A stretch of DNA of 42,949 bases from a bacterium (GTDB taxonomy: Bacteria > Bdellovibrionota_C > UBA2361 > RFPC01), in the NCBI GenBank assembly GCA_030428205.1, contig JAUIBK010000028.1, forward strand, positions 1-42,949. The letters run 5' to 3'. Below are positions 15,199-23,567 of the stretch, in pieces. The notes beneath the pieces were generated by a model. The model was not told where the DNA came from. It made no database searches and worked only from the letters and a program-made list of their open reading frames with translations. The translations under genes were made by a program, and so were the position numbers. Numbering within the stretch: position 1 is the stretch's first letter; every line of letters starts with the position of its first letter.

Positions 15199-17550
15199 TT
15201 AACGTACTCGGAGGTCCCCTAATGGACCAAACTCACTAAAAAGCGCCCGAATAATAAAATCTATACTGATGAGCCCCCAAATATCGAGCTTCCACTCCTC
15301 CTCCCCTGGCCAACCATAACAACCACTAAAGAGAGTAAAGACTTCGAGAGTTGTTTCTTGCGCAGCCCCCATACTCACTGGTCGTGTTACGTTAGAGAGC
15401 CCAAAATCCCAGTGCTTTCTATTACGCTCCTTGTTTTTCAGATCGCTCCATTTACTACAGGCGCCTCCGACCAGATCACCAAAAAATGGAACAGCCCCCA
15501 TCGCTCCATTATCTTCGTACAGATCGCGTTTGAGGGAGATATTTAATTCTGCTGGAATAAATTCGTTCATGAGCATAGCACCACGCCAAGCGGCTCCTAT
15601 ATCTTGAAGGCTTGTAGGATCGAAGTGCTCATGTTTTTCAGATGGGAGTAAATGAAAGCGATCAAGATCAAGATCTAGGCTGATGGACTTAGATCCATGC
15701 GGAAACTTCGCATGATATTGTTGATAGCCATTCACTAATGTCTGAAAGAGAAAATCTGTATTATGCATTCGAGTTCGTGAAGCTTTTGATATCTCCCCCA
15801 CATCAGACAAACAACGTGTCTTTCGAAAATCCCTACGCGATCCCGACCCTGGCTGCATTCCATCCCAACGCTTACGCCATCTTTCTTTACATTCCTCATT
15901 GCCTTCATCACAGATGGCCGTCAGCATCTCTTCTGGAGAGCGACCAGTAAATGCGTTGTGCCTTGCACATCGTTCTGGATGATCAAGGTGCTGCTTTTTC
16001 GTTGTAGGCTGGTTTGTATCGGCCTCCTCTTCGCTTTGATAATGCCGAAAAGTAGGATCATGCTCAGCGCTATGGTGCAGCCAATACGCCAACTCAAAAC
16101 CCCAATGCCTCTGAGCTGGCTCACCGTTTATTTCGATTTCATCTGCATCAAATTTATGATCAGTAGCATAAAACGGCTGACCCACAACGCCATTATTTAC
16201 TGGGTATACGTGTGGTACATAGTGTGTTGCTTCAACGTCAGCCTCTATCTGTTTTTCACCAAAGAATCTTGAAAAACCGCGATCGTTCATACCGCGTGAA
16301 AAAACCATTAAATCAAACAACTCTTCATCGAAATCAAGCAATTCAAAGCGTGCCTCAAGGAGCTCATCTAGTGTTTCAGGCTCCGAGGGAGAGGAAAGCT
16401 TGGGGGGCTCCCAAGGGGTGGCAAGCGGGTCCTGTTCTGAAAGCTCATAACTACACTCTCCACTGAGAATGCACGCTGGAATCGGTGCATCTGGAGTATT
16501 TTTCATTTTTTTGAAGACATCATTCACCTCTCTCACTGTCCCAGTCGCATCAAAAGCATAATCATGAAGCGACTCTTTTAAAGCCTTAAGCTGTCCACTA
16601 TTAATATCGACAACATCATCAATATTGAGATAACGACTCTGAAATGGCTGTCTGCTCATCGAGATCTTTTGTGTTGGAAAATAGTAATCCACTACATGCC
16701 CAAAGCGTGCTACAAACGGGCAGCACGTTTCAAAGATGTTTAGCCCAATCTCTGGAAAATTTGTTCCAACCAGCCAAGGTGGAGTTGTGTCGATATCTCC
16801 ACACCATCCTGCAGGAAAGCCCAGTTGATCATGTCGAAGCGGCTGGTACTCTTTTGTTATTGAACAAACATGCTCTTCTGCACATTCGACACTAATACCA
16901 CTCCAGCCAAAATCAAACTCCAGTTCTGCGCAGCAACGAACTGGGGTAAGTCCTGCAACATAATCAATCGCTGAAGTATATTGATCGAGAGCGGGTATTG
17001 GAGGTGCACCCAGTCCAACTGGAGCATCCCATAGTACCCAGCCATTTATTTGAGGCCACCCTTCATATTCCACGGGAGGCGTACGAAGCGCTTCGTATGT
17101 ATGAAGATGCCCTTCCGGAAATCCAATCCTATTGCACTGGGCAGTTTGAGACGCCAACTGAAAGCCATCAACATAAGCATAGTCCCAATATGGATATCCC
17201 GCAGAATGGTCTGTATAAAATATTGGTACATTGAGTGGAATTTCGTTGCCGTAACCTCCAAGAACCTCTTCAACAAACGGCGGCATGTTACCTGTGATCC
17301 AGCTGTAATCGAGATCCCAATTTACCTCTGGAGCCATGCTCCCAAACATCATAGGGGTATCTAATGGATCCCAATCAGCCCAATCCTCTAGACGGATTTG
17401 AATACTTTCCTCCAATCCTGGAAGCCGGGTCTCTTTCTTTGCGATGAGAGGCAAGGTAACCCCTTGCTCAAACTGCTCTAATGTTTGAGCAAGAAGTGGA
17501 GTGATGCTACAAAAAAGACAAAGGAGTAGGACAAACGTGAATCGCACCAT
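15199..17550 (-). CDS. Large exported Cys- and Trp-rich protein, unknown family
   Basis: A 783-residue product with a clear signal peptide (FTFVLLLCLFCSITPLLAQ). The mature part is rich in Trp, Tyr, Pro and Cys, with paired cysteines at VRCCAELEFDFGW and FETCCPFVARFGH and others scattered (CAEEHVC, CILSGEC, CARHNAF, CDEGNEEC), suggesting disulfides in the periplasm or outside the cell. The C-terminal part has a Gly-rich segment, GAVPFFGDLVGGACSKW, and ends GPLGDLRVR. No transmembrane anchor other than the signal is evident. AGGAG is 9 bases before the ATG. It is the middle gene of a three-gene operon downstream of the 18703 palindrome. No family recognised. Confidence 0.75.
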   Translation of the reverse strand: MVRFTFVLLLCLFCSITPLLAQTLEQFEQGVTLPLIAKKETRLPGLEESIQIRLEDWADWDPLDTPMMFGSMAPEVNWDLDYSWITGNMPPFVEEVLGGYGNEIPLNVPIFYTDHSAGYPYWDYAYVDGFQLASQTAQCNRIGFPEGHLHTYEALRTPPVEYEGWPQINGWVLWDAPVGLGAPPIPALDQYTSAIDYVAGLTPVRCCAELEFDFGWSGISVECAEEHVCSITKEYQPLRHDQLGFPAGWCGDIDTTPPWLVGTNFPEIGLNIFETCCPFVARFGHVVDYYFPTQKISMSRQPFQSRYLNIDDVVDINSGQLKALKESLHDYAFDATGTVREVNDVFKKMKNTPDAPIPACILSGECSYELSEQDPLATPWEPPKLSSPSEPETLDELLEARFELLDFDEELFDLMVFSRGMNDRGFSRFFGEKQIEADVEATHYVPHVYPVNNGVVGQPFYATDHKFDADEIEINGEPAQRHWGFELAYWLHHSAEHDPTFRHYQSEEEADTNQPTTKKQHLDHPERCARHNAFTGRSPEEMLTAICDEGNEECKERWRKRWDGMQPGSGSRRDFRKTRCLSDVGEISKASRTRMHNTDFLFQTLVNGYQQYHAKFPHGSKSISLDLDLDRFHLLPSEKHEHFDPTSLQDIGAAWRGAMLMNEFIPAELNISLKRDLYEDNGAMGAVPFFGDLVGGACSKWSDLKNKERNRKHWDFGLSNVTRPVSMGAAQETTLEVFTLFSGCYGWPGEEEWKLDIWGLISIDFIIRALFSEFGPLGDLRVR

Positions 17551-17563
17551 TATCTCTTACTCC

Positions 17564-18601
17564 TCATAAGAGCTCTCTCATCATCTTTGTAATGAGAGGG
17601 TGATACCTCCCTTTACCATTCGGCTTGTCACCGTATTGCTTCAGTGCATTTTTTCCATACTCGCGATATATATACTTATCGGTGACACGCAAGCGAAACG
17701 GCAGGCATGCAACGTTACCCTCAGCTGCAAGAAGTGAATATTGGTCTCCAACCTCTTGTGAATAGTATTTCACTTGTGTTTGCCCTCCAAAGAGCTCCTC
17801 AATACCTACTAAAAGATCCGTTACTCGAGGAGCATTCTTTCGGAGAAACAAAACATCATACTCCACGACAGCACTGGTTAGTCCTTGTTTTTGATTACGA
17901 TCTGTTTTCTTTGTTTTCAATTGAAGCGCTTCATAAACATCATCAAATGCACTTCGTGCAGTACGTTTTGGTTTCGAAATTCGTATTGTCTTATGTTCAT
18001 TACATGCTGGAAGCTGTGGCGCAGACGATAATCTTATCAACTCATCAGAAACTCTATCATGTTGCAATTTTGTTGACTGCTTCACTGGAGCCGCTCCAGC
18101 AACTCGCCCTACGATATCCCCAATAACACGAAGTTGATCTTCGTTGAGAAGCTGTGGTGCTGTTGTGATTTTTTCAGGAAATGCAATTCCATCTTCAAAA
18201 CGTAGGTGTTGTATGATTCCCTTTCCGGAAAGATAAGTCTGACGTTTTGATGCTACTTGACTTGGCTTCCCCTTTTCATGCTGCTCAATTCGATTCACGA
18301 GCCTATCAACAAGATGGTATTGATGGAGAGGTAAATGAAAAATTTTGGCGACCAATGCCACAGCCATTTCACGAGTAGGCTCTATCTTGTTAGGCTCTAG
18401 CGAGATTCCAGCAGCGCTTAATGCGGCAAGAACATCTACTTTTTTTGTCGACTTAACTGGAATCGATTGAAAAGTTGGGTGCTCGGCAATGGCGACAGGA
18501 CGAATCGAGGCACGAACTTCCTCACCTGGCACATCAGGAAATGCAACTCCAAAAGACATCAGCCAAGAGAGAGCTATTGTAGTAGCGAAAAAAAACCTCA
18601 T
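17564..18601 (-). CDS. Exported protein of unknown family (first gene of the operon)
   Basis: A signal peptide (residues 1 to about 21, ending GVAFP) precedes a 325-residue mature protein that is basic and mostly helical in appearance in the middle (KRTARSAFDDVYEALQLKTK). Only two mature cysteines are seen (LPACNEH and NVACLPF). The C-terminal region has VVEYDVLFLRKNAPRVTDLL and EEGNVACLPF-like strands, then a basic tail. AAAGG lies 8 bases before the ATG. It opens the operon 17564, 15199, 14384 with 13- and 14-base gaps. The 15-bp palindrome at 18703-18717 is 102 bases upstream and could control it. Function unknown. Confidence 0.7.
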   Translation of the reverse strand: MRFFFATTIALSWLMSFGVAFPDVPGEEVRASIRPVAIAEHPTFQSIPVKSTKKVDVLAALSAAGISLEPNKIEPTREMAVALVAKIFHLPLHQYHLVDRLVNRIEQHEKGKPSQVASKRQTYLSGKGIIQHLRFEDGIAFPEKITTAPQLLNEDQLRVIGDIVGRVAGAAPVKQSTKLQHDRVSDELIRLSSAPQLPACNEHKTIRISKPKRTARSAFDDVYEALQLKTKKTDRNQKQGLTSAVVEYDVLFLRKNAPRVTDLLVGIEELFGGQTQVKYYSQEVGDQYSLLAAEGNVACLPFRLRVTDKYIYREYGKNALKQYGDKPNGKGRYHPLITKMMRELL

Positions 18602-18902
18602 TACTAGAACCTTTCTTTCTCCACCGCCTTCGTGCTAGCGGAGAATAAAATTTGAACTCCTATGACATGTTATGAGGAGTAAATGAGGTAGGTATATTAT
18701 TTTGTAATATTATTACATAAATACAATCTAGGGAAAGCCGCTACTCGCTCTACTAAGACTGTGATTTTACTTGCAATACGATCACACGAAGAGTCAATCT
18801 AAACTCTATCGCAGAGTACTCTTATCCACCGTTCAAAAAACTTCGTATTCGACTCATTACAGCCAATCGTAGGTTTGAACAACTTGTAGACGTACCTAGT
18901 CG
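18602..18902. other. Intergenic region upstream of the three-gene exported operon
   Basis: About 300 bases between two minus-strand genes. It contains an AT-rich core around 18690-18725 with the 15-bp palindrome and probably the promoter of the downstream operon. I found no tRNA, coding frame or strong terminator here. Confidence 0.5.
18703..18717. promoter_or_regulatory. Operator-like palindrome TGTAATATTATTACA
   Basis: A perfect 15-bp palindrome (7-base arms around one T). It has the same length and TGTAA/TTACA ends as the site at 23478 and resembles those at 21166 and 24836, each upstream of an exported-protein gene. Likely the binding site of a dimeric repressor or activator not encoded recognisably in the island. 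Confidence 0.55.
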
Positions 18903-19511
18903 CTAGCTGGAGTATTTGACTGAGCATCCATACGGGGTTGTCTTTTGGGCGTACTCTTCTTTTGAAGCCAAGAGGGCAGATAACACTTGGTCAACATAGA
19001 GTGTGCGTTCAGCGGGCTGACTGCTACCGTAAGCATCATCATCAATAGCCCCCTGATAGAGAAGAGCTCCGCCAGGACCTACAATAAACATATGCGGTGT
19101 TGTCTTTGCTCCGTAAAGCTTACCAACGGTGCCATCTTGGTCGATCAATATTGGATAAGGGATTTCTTGACTCGCTTTCCAATCTTGATTCTTGGCAGCA
19201 TCCATATAGTGAGTGCTATTCACTGCAAGCCAAACCACGCCATCCTTCCGATATTTTGAGCTAAGGCTTTGCATCGTTTGCTCCTTGTAGTGCCTCTTGA
19301 CGAAGGGGCAATCAGGGTTCGTCCACTCGAGCACCACATACTTTCCCTTAAAGTCTGAGAGGCTAACAGATTTCCCGCTTTCATCTTGGAGTGTAAAGCC
19401 TGGAGCTGCCGTTCCTTGAGCAAGCTTTGCACTCAAATCTTTGGCGCATGCACTGGTTGAGAAAAGAAGAAAACAACCAACAACAATCCGTACAAGACTC
19501 ACTAATTTCAT
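18903..19511 (-). CDS. Exported redoxin (AhpC/TSA-like thioredoxin-fold) protein
   Basis: A signal peptide (about residues 1-23, ending TSACA) is followed by a peroxiredoxin or redoxin domain: APGFTLQDESGKSVSLSDFK, then VVLEWTNPDCPFVKRHY, where Cys68 of DCPF is the candidate redox residue. IPYPILIDQDGTVGKLYGAK and TPHMFIVGPGGALLYQGAID complete the fold. The C-terminal YGCSVKY is a hallmark of a family of exported redoxins annotated only as thioredoxin family protein. I choose the ATG at 19511 because GAGGTG is 4 bases before it. It overlaps or abuts the DsbD-N-like gene, so the two are probably one thiol-redox unit. Confidence 0.82.
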   Translation of the reverse strand: MKLVSLVRIVVGCFLLFSTSACAKDLSAKLAQGTAAPGFTLQDESGKSVSLSDFKGKYVVLEWTNPDCPFVKRHYKEQTMQSLSSKYRKDGVVWLAVNSTHYMDAAKNQDWKASQEIPYPILIDQDGTVGKLYGAKTTPHMFIVGPGGALLYQGAIDDDAYGSSQPAERTLYVDQVLSALLASKEEYAQKTTPYGCSVKYSS

Positions 19512-19513
19512 AT

Positions 19514-20353
19514 TCACCTCTTCTTATGATTTTTCAAAAGTTGCTCTGTTGGCACTCGAATCTCAACAGCTACTTGATTCGATTGACCATAGTTCTGAAT
19601 AAAAAGAAAATCTGTTTCCTTACGTTTCACCGTCGCATCGGCTGTCCGCTCGAACGAAAAAACAATGCTCTCCCTATCTTTCGTTTCACGACGAAACTCA
19701 AAACCCACATCCTGAGTTATCAACGTTTTTACTGATCTATCCAGAAAAGTTGAGGGTAAAATGAATGTGAGATGGTTTGGCTCGGGGAATAGGACTCGAA
19801 CATCCTCAGACAATAACAACTCAGGCATCCGCTCTTCCCATTTCACGAACAGATCATTCGTTGGCGAATCCTGCTTCATTCCAACAGGAAGAATGAGTTT
19901 CTTCGATATTTGCTCTGGGACACACAGCTTAGGTGAACACTTGAGGAAGAAGGCATTCACAGCTACCTCAAGAGACTCTGCGCCAAGATCTCCTATATGC
20001 ACTACCGTAGGAAAAAGAACTTGGTTCTCGTATCCATAACCTTGGATGTTAGGCCCCTGCTCAAACTCCTTGGGAACTGGCCATCGATGCTCCTCAAAAG
20101 AAACCTCTTGCGTAGATTCAAAAGAGATCTTTGGAGCAAGGCCAGCCTCACCAGGATACTTCCAATAAATGTGCCAGCCGTTGGGAACAGTGATGTATAA
20201 CCCCACTTGCACCCTCGAATGTGAAGACACGCGAGCTGAATCTGAGACAAGCTCAGCTTGTAAGGGGGGAATATCTGGTGCCTGAGCGAGCACCGAAAAT
20301 CTTGAGCAAAAGAGCAACGCTACGAGTAATGAGATCTGGATAAAGTTCTTCAT
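19514..20353 (-). CDS. Stand-alone DsbD-N / ScsB-like domain protein
   Basis: A signal peptide (residues 1-24, ending VLAQA) leads into the domain found at the N-terminus of DsbD/ScsB-type thiol:disulfide reductases: VPNGWHIYWKYPGEAGLAPK is the family signature and FFLKCSPKLCVPEQ holds the redox pair Cys139 and Cys144. Full DsbD-family proteins continue into an eight-helix membrane domain and a thioredoxin domain (roughly 600-700 residues); this one stops at 279 with no membrane segment. It would accept electrons only if a CcdA-like partner exists elsewhere. The redoxin gene follows with no gap. Confidence 0.8.
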   Translation of the reverse strand: MKNFIQISLLVALLFCSRFSVLAQAPDIPPLQAELVSDSARVSSHSRVQVGLYITVPNGWHIYWKYPGEAGLAPKISFESTQEVSFEEHRWPVPKEFEQGPNIQGYGYENQVLFPTVVHIGDLGAESLEVAVNAFFLKCSPKLCVPEQISKKLILPVGMKQDSPTNDLFVKWEERMPELLLSEDVRVLFPEPNHLTFILPSTFLDRSVKTLITQDVGFEFRRETKDRESIVFSFERTADATVKRKETDFLFIQNYGQSNQVAVEIRVPTEQLLKNHKKR

Positions 20354-20391
20354 AGTGTCAGAGTAAATCCGTCAGAGTTCAAAGAATAGAC

Positions 20392-20667
20392 TCATACTTG
20401 CATAAGCACAAACGGACGAACAACGGAGCACAAGAACTCTCTCAGTCGGTCATTTCTCCACTCTTCGATCTGTGTTATGAGAGGCTTGGAGAGCTTCCCC
20501 TCATCTATCCAGCGCTCAACGACCTCACTATCATCTTGAGCAATCTTTGTGGCAACAAAAGGGAGATCAAGAGACGAGCAAACGACCAACAGCGCATCTC
20601 GGGAAAGATGAGGTTCAAGCACATGCCATGGAACTGCAGCACACTCGGGAGTAATTACTTCATTCAT
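20392..20667 (-). CDS. DUF2288 family small protein
   Basis: The 91-residue protein fits DUF2288: an initial segment with AAVPWHVLEPHLSRDALLVV, then LDLPFVATKIAQDDSEVVER, WIDEGKLSKP, and the closing VRPFVLMQV. DUF2288 proteins are small, cytoplasmic, and found in proteobacteria and cyanobacteria without known function. GGAAAGAG precedes the ATG by 7 bases. It lies 38 bases upstream of the DsbD-N-like gene on the same strand and may be cotranscribed with it. Confidence 0.75.
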   Translation of the reverse strand: MNEVITPECAAVPWHVLEPHLSRDALLVVCSSLDLPFVATKIAQDDSEVVERWIDEGKLSKPLITQIEEWRNDRLREFLCSVVRPFVLMQV

Positions 20668-21248
20668 GAATTAGCTCTTTCCACTCATCACTAAGCATTC
20701 TTATAGTTCTTGTACAGCCACATGACAGGTCAAGCACTAAGTCTAAAGAATTTGAGAACTTTTGCAAGCACCAACCTTCAAGATACGCACGTAAGTACTC
20801 TGACTTTTCCCGGTTGCGAGCAGATAGAAGTGAGAGCCCTTACATGAAAAAAATACAGAGTCACACACCATCCATACAAGAATGCCCTTCAGACTGAGTT
20901 CTCAAAATAGCGATGTTCGTTTTACCGATAAGCATCCTGCATTTCTACTTGGCGAAGCTCCTGAATAAGACCCTCTTGCGCTATGGAACAGTGGAAAAAC
21001 TCCTAGCAAACATGAGTCAATAATGAAGCTACAACTATTCCTGAAAAGTATCGGTATAGCACATGTTCCATTTGGCGTTAGGGCATACTGTCTCTATCAA
21101 TCATAAGGATGAGCCTTTATTTTTCATATAAGATCAATAGGTTAGCAGGGCCTCGCTCTTAACTTTGTGAGTTTTTTACATTTTATGAAGCAAGAACAAG
21201 CTTCTTTCAGATAGGTCTACGACAAAAGAACACTACAGGAGACACGTT
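20668..21248. other. 580-base intergenic region before the plus-strand exported gene
   Basis: The gap separates two divergently transcribed genes. Its right end holds the 21166 operator-like site and the ribosome site CAGGAG for the GTG at 21249. The rest shows no recognisable RNA gene, repeat or long frame on either strand. It may contain a decayed gene; I could not identify one. Confidence 0.4.
21166..21180. promoter_or_regulatory. Operator-like palindrome variant TGTGAGTTTTTTACA
   Basis: A 15-base site with ends TGTGA and TTACA, one substitution from the TGTAA-N5-TTACA form. It is 68 bases upstream of the GTG at 21249. It is the weakest of the four similar sites and could be chance. Confidence 0.35.
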
Positions 21249-21755
21249 GTGAAAAAGTTACTTACTATCATCCACCTATGCTCAACTTGCCTACTCAGTC
21301 AAAACGTACTGGCTCAGGAAGTTCCAAATCCACTAGGCGATCCATACCTTGAGTGTATCAACATCTGTTCATCCCCAAAGGTTTTACCGGAAAACTTTCA
21401 GGAATGTTATACAGATTGTATATTTTCTGGTGGAAACTGCATACCACAAGGCTATGGAGAAGAGAAACCAACTCCTATCGAAGAGGAGCCCACCAATCCA
21501 ATCCTTGGACTCTTCTGCGTTCTGGAAGAAGTCTGTGAGATTAGCCTGGAAACAATCGACACCTGCCAAGATCTCCTTGAAGTCGGAAGCGAACTCTCCG
21601 AAGACTGCTCCGAACTCATTGACCTAGTTTGCGAAGGAGTAGAACCACTTATGGAGCTCCCTGCTCCAAGATGTTATCTTCCAGGCTATGGCTTATACTT
21701 CGGAAATCCTCAAATTCGATTTAGAGGCTTATGCCTCCCTCCACTTGTTTACTGA
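21249..21755 (+). CDS. Small exported Cys-rich protein, unknown family
   Basis: The 168-residue product begins at a GTG with CAGGAG 8 bases upstream. It has a signal peptide (about residues 1-22, ending NVLAQ) and a mature chain with about a dozen cysteines in patterns such as CINICSSP, CYTDCIF, CVLEEVC and CEISLETIDTC. It is very acidic. No domain is recognised; the spacing suggests a disulfide-rich secreted protein. The short Pro/Gly-rich C-terminus (PGYGLYFGNP) lacks an anchor. The gene is followed after 27 bases by copy 2 of the multi-hairpin repeat. Confidence 0.7.
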   Translation: MKKLLTIIHLCSTCLLSQNVLAQEVPNPLGDPYLECINICSSPKVLPENFQECYTDCIFSGGNCIPQGYGEEKPTPIEEEPTNPILGLFCVLEEVCEISLETIDTCQDLLEVGSELSEDCSELIDLVCEGVEPLMELPAPRCYLPGYGLYFGNPQIRFRGLCLPPLVY

Positions 21756-21782
21756 ACCGGCGTGCTTGCTGTCTTTCGAATG

Positions 21783-22025
21783 TATACTCAATGAGATCAG
21801 GCTTGTCGGAGACAAAGCTGAGTTTTGAGTATAAAAAGCGCAACGCGCTTTTCAAGGCGTCCTCGGGAACGCCGCACGGGAAGTATGCTGCGCTAGCAGC
21901 GTAATCCCCTGGGGAAGACAAATATACCCCGTGCAGAAAACACGTGAAAGCGACCAGCTTTCACACCACCATACGTGCCACAAACATTCAGAGAGCACGA
22001 CAGACCTAATCTCACGGGGTATATA
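21783..22025. repeat. Multi-hairpin intergenic repeat, copy 2
   Basis: The stems occur in the same order as in copy 1. First pair TATACTCAA/TTGAGTATA (21783-21791, 21825-21833). Second AAAAGCGC/GCGCTTTT (21834-21841, 21845-21852), unrelated in sequence to the CAGCTGC stem of copies 1 and 3. Third GGCGT/ACGCC around a TCGG loop (21856-21873). Fourth is an imperfect stem capped by GCTA (21878-21909). Fifth GTGAAAGC/GCTTTCAC (21944-21951, 21957-21964). Enclosing pair TATACCCCGTG (21923-21933) / CACGGGGTATA (22013-22023). It fills the gap between two convergent genes. Confidence 0.85.
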
Positions 22026-22050
22026 CCATGAAAGCAGTTGCCGCAGATTC

Positions 22051-22719
22051 TCATCTCTCCTTCTGCTGACGCTGCTCAGGCCCCAAACAAGTCTGCTCTA
22101 TCCACGCAAAATAAGGATACTGCTCATTGTTTGATGGAACACACTGATTCAAATCCCATTGCAGCGTGGAACGTAAGACATTTAAATCAAAGGTAGCTCG
22201 CAGCGTGCTTTCTGAATTGAGCTTTGCTGAACTTTGCGATTGGAAGAGGGCCTTCTGTGCTTTTGCTGAGTTATTGATTTTAGCCAAGTGAACTGAAGAA
22301 ACTTTCCAGCCATTGAGCACCTTCTCTTCCCCAGGTTGTAACACCAAAGAGTTATACTCCAGGTGTTCGATGCCCGAAGAGATTGCTCCAATACCAGGAA
22401 TGGTGAGCTTCAACGCAATAACATCGACCATTCGTAGACAATTATTTGTGATTTCTGAAGTAAGGTTTTTAGCCGTCACCGCCCCTGATAAAATCCCTTC
22501 AAATGAAAGCCGAACCTGAGTTGCCTCGGCAGGACATTTCCTCAAATCAAACTCCAATGCATAGCTCGGTGGTGTCATCACATTCCAATAAAAGTGTTGA
22601 TCCACAATAACGAGCGACTCATCTTTCGCATCTGCCTCCAGAACTGGCTCTGCAATGGCGAGAGAGGGCAATACACTGAATAGAATCGCTATGAAAATTT
22701 TTGAAATTACACTTTTCAT
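22051..22719 (-). CDS. Exported protein of unknown family (second gene of a pair)
   Basis: A signal peptide (residues 1-23, ending LAIAE) is followed by a 200-residue mature protein with mixed beta character: FYWNVMTPPSYALEFDLRK, ATQVRLSFEGILSGAVTAKN, and a closing TLQWDLNQCVPSNNEQ with Cys. Four mature cysteines are seen (RKCPAE, NNCLRM, NQCVPS, QTCLGP). The C-terminus is very hydrophilic (EQRQQKER). GGAGAG is 6 bases before the ATG. It lies 11 bases downstream of the 221-residue gene and forms an operon with it. No family identified. Confidence 0.7.
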   Translation of the reverse strand: MKSVISKIFIAILFSVLPSLAIAEPVLEADAKDESLVIVDQHFYWNVMTPPSYALEFDLRKCPAEATQVRLSFEGILSGAVTAKNLTSEITNNCLRMVDVIALKLTIPGIGAISSGIEHLEYNSLVLQPGEEKVLNGWKVSSVHLAKINNSAKAQKALFQSQSSAKLNSESTLRATFDLNVLRSTLQWDLNQCVPSNNEQYPYFAWIEQTCLGPEQRQQKER

Positions 22720-22730
22720 TGTTTCTCTCC

Positions 22731-23387
22731 TTATTGAACAGGCTCACATGGTTGCTGCGTGGGATAGTAAGAATACAGGACTTCAATTCGGCCACCGGGT
22801 CTTAGGTGTGTATATGTTTTTGTATGGAAGCCCCCATTTGCTCTCATCGCTGCATACGCCGAAGCTTGAACAGTCAGGGTAAGATTGTCACTTCCAAGAA
22901 AAGGAGTAACCTCCTCAAAGTAAAATCCCATAGAAAATGTATCGATTTGAGGGATGTCAGAGATGCGCCGAGTATGTGGAATTGTCAAGCACGGGGGGCC
23001 GTCCATACCACAAGCAGGAACGCCGTGACTCTCGATTTCATCTGGGAGCGGATCGAGGCTTTTTGTCCGAATAAGCTGGCTTGACGGGCCTGGACTAAAG
23101 AGTGACATCGTAAAAAAGGAATCAACGCGAGACACAAATTGAAGCGGCACAAAATGTTCGTGGCGAAGTTCAATTGGCGTATCCAAGTCTCCTCGAAAGT
23201 ATACCACAACAGACATCGGGACCCTATGGGGATCTACTGCATATGCTTGTGGAATAGAGTACGAGTACCCTTCAGCAACAGGTATCTCCAGATACGGCAA
23301 GTCTACAGTGTATGAAAAACACCCTTGAGCGAAGGCTAGCGATGGGAAGAGAAGTAAAGTTATACAGACGAGGAGTTTCAGTCTCAT
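22731..23387 (-). CDS. Exported protein of unknown family (first gene of a pair)
   Basis: I choose the ATG at 23387 (218 residues), 8 bases after AAAGGA; an ATG three codons earlier sits too close. A signal peptide (about residues 1-20, ending LAFAQ) precedes a beta-rich mature chain: CFSYTVDLPYLEIPVAEGYS, MSVVVYFRGDLDTPIELRH, GSDNLTLTVQASAYAAM. Four cysteines are placed at the mature N-terminus (QGCFS), in the middle (PACGMDGPPCLT) and near the C-terminus (QQPCEP). Function unknown. The 23478 palindrome, 90 bases upstream, lies between this gene and the divergent gene at 23568. Confidence 0.7.
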   Translation of the reverse strand: MRLKLLVCITLLLFPSLAFAQGCFSYTVDLPYLEIPVAEGYSYSIPQAYAVDPHRVPMSVVVYFRGDLDTPIELRHEHFVPLQFVSRVDSFFTMSLFSPGPSSQLIRTKSLDPLPDEIESHGVPACGMDGPPCLTIPHTRRISDIPQIDTFSMGFYFEEVTPFLGSDNLTLTVQASAYAAMRANGGFHTKTYTHLRPGGRIEVLYSYYPTQQPCEPVQ

Positions 23388-23477
23388 GTCATACATCCTT
23401 TGTAAAACCTATTATGAAGCTCTCCACTCACCCTTAACTCTATTATAGCGCGATGTGATTTGGGAGTGCTATAAGAA

Positions 23478-23492
23478 TGTAATTATTTTACA
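23478..23492. promoter_or_regulatory. Operator-like palindrome TGTAATTATTTTACA in a divergent gap
   Basis: The 15-base site has perfect TGTAA/TTACA arms around 5 bases. It sits 90 bases before the minus-strand gene pair and 75 bases before the plus-strand gene at 23568, so one site could serve both directions. It matches the 18703 site in length and arms. Confidence 0.55.
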
Positions 23493-23567
23493 TAACACTA
23501 TCACTACTCCATAACAGACATAGGCCACCTCAGCGCTCATAGCCTATCAACACTTGGAGAAGCATTT

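Noticed and set aside
14384..18601. Assignment of the three-gene operon to an F-type conjugation module (TrbC/TraU/TraN)
   Set aside because: Only a weak SPTWVV thioredoxin-like segment fits; no CxxC or other diagnostic motif and no further tra genes are present.
20668..21248. A decayed gene in the 580-base gap
   Set aside because: No frame of useful length with protein-like composition was found on either strand by eye.
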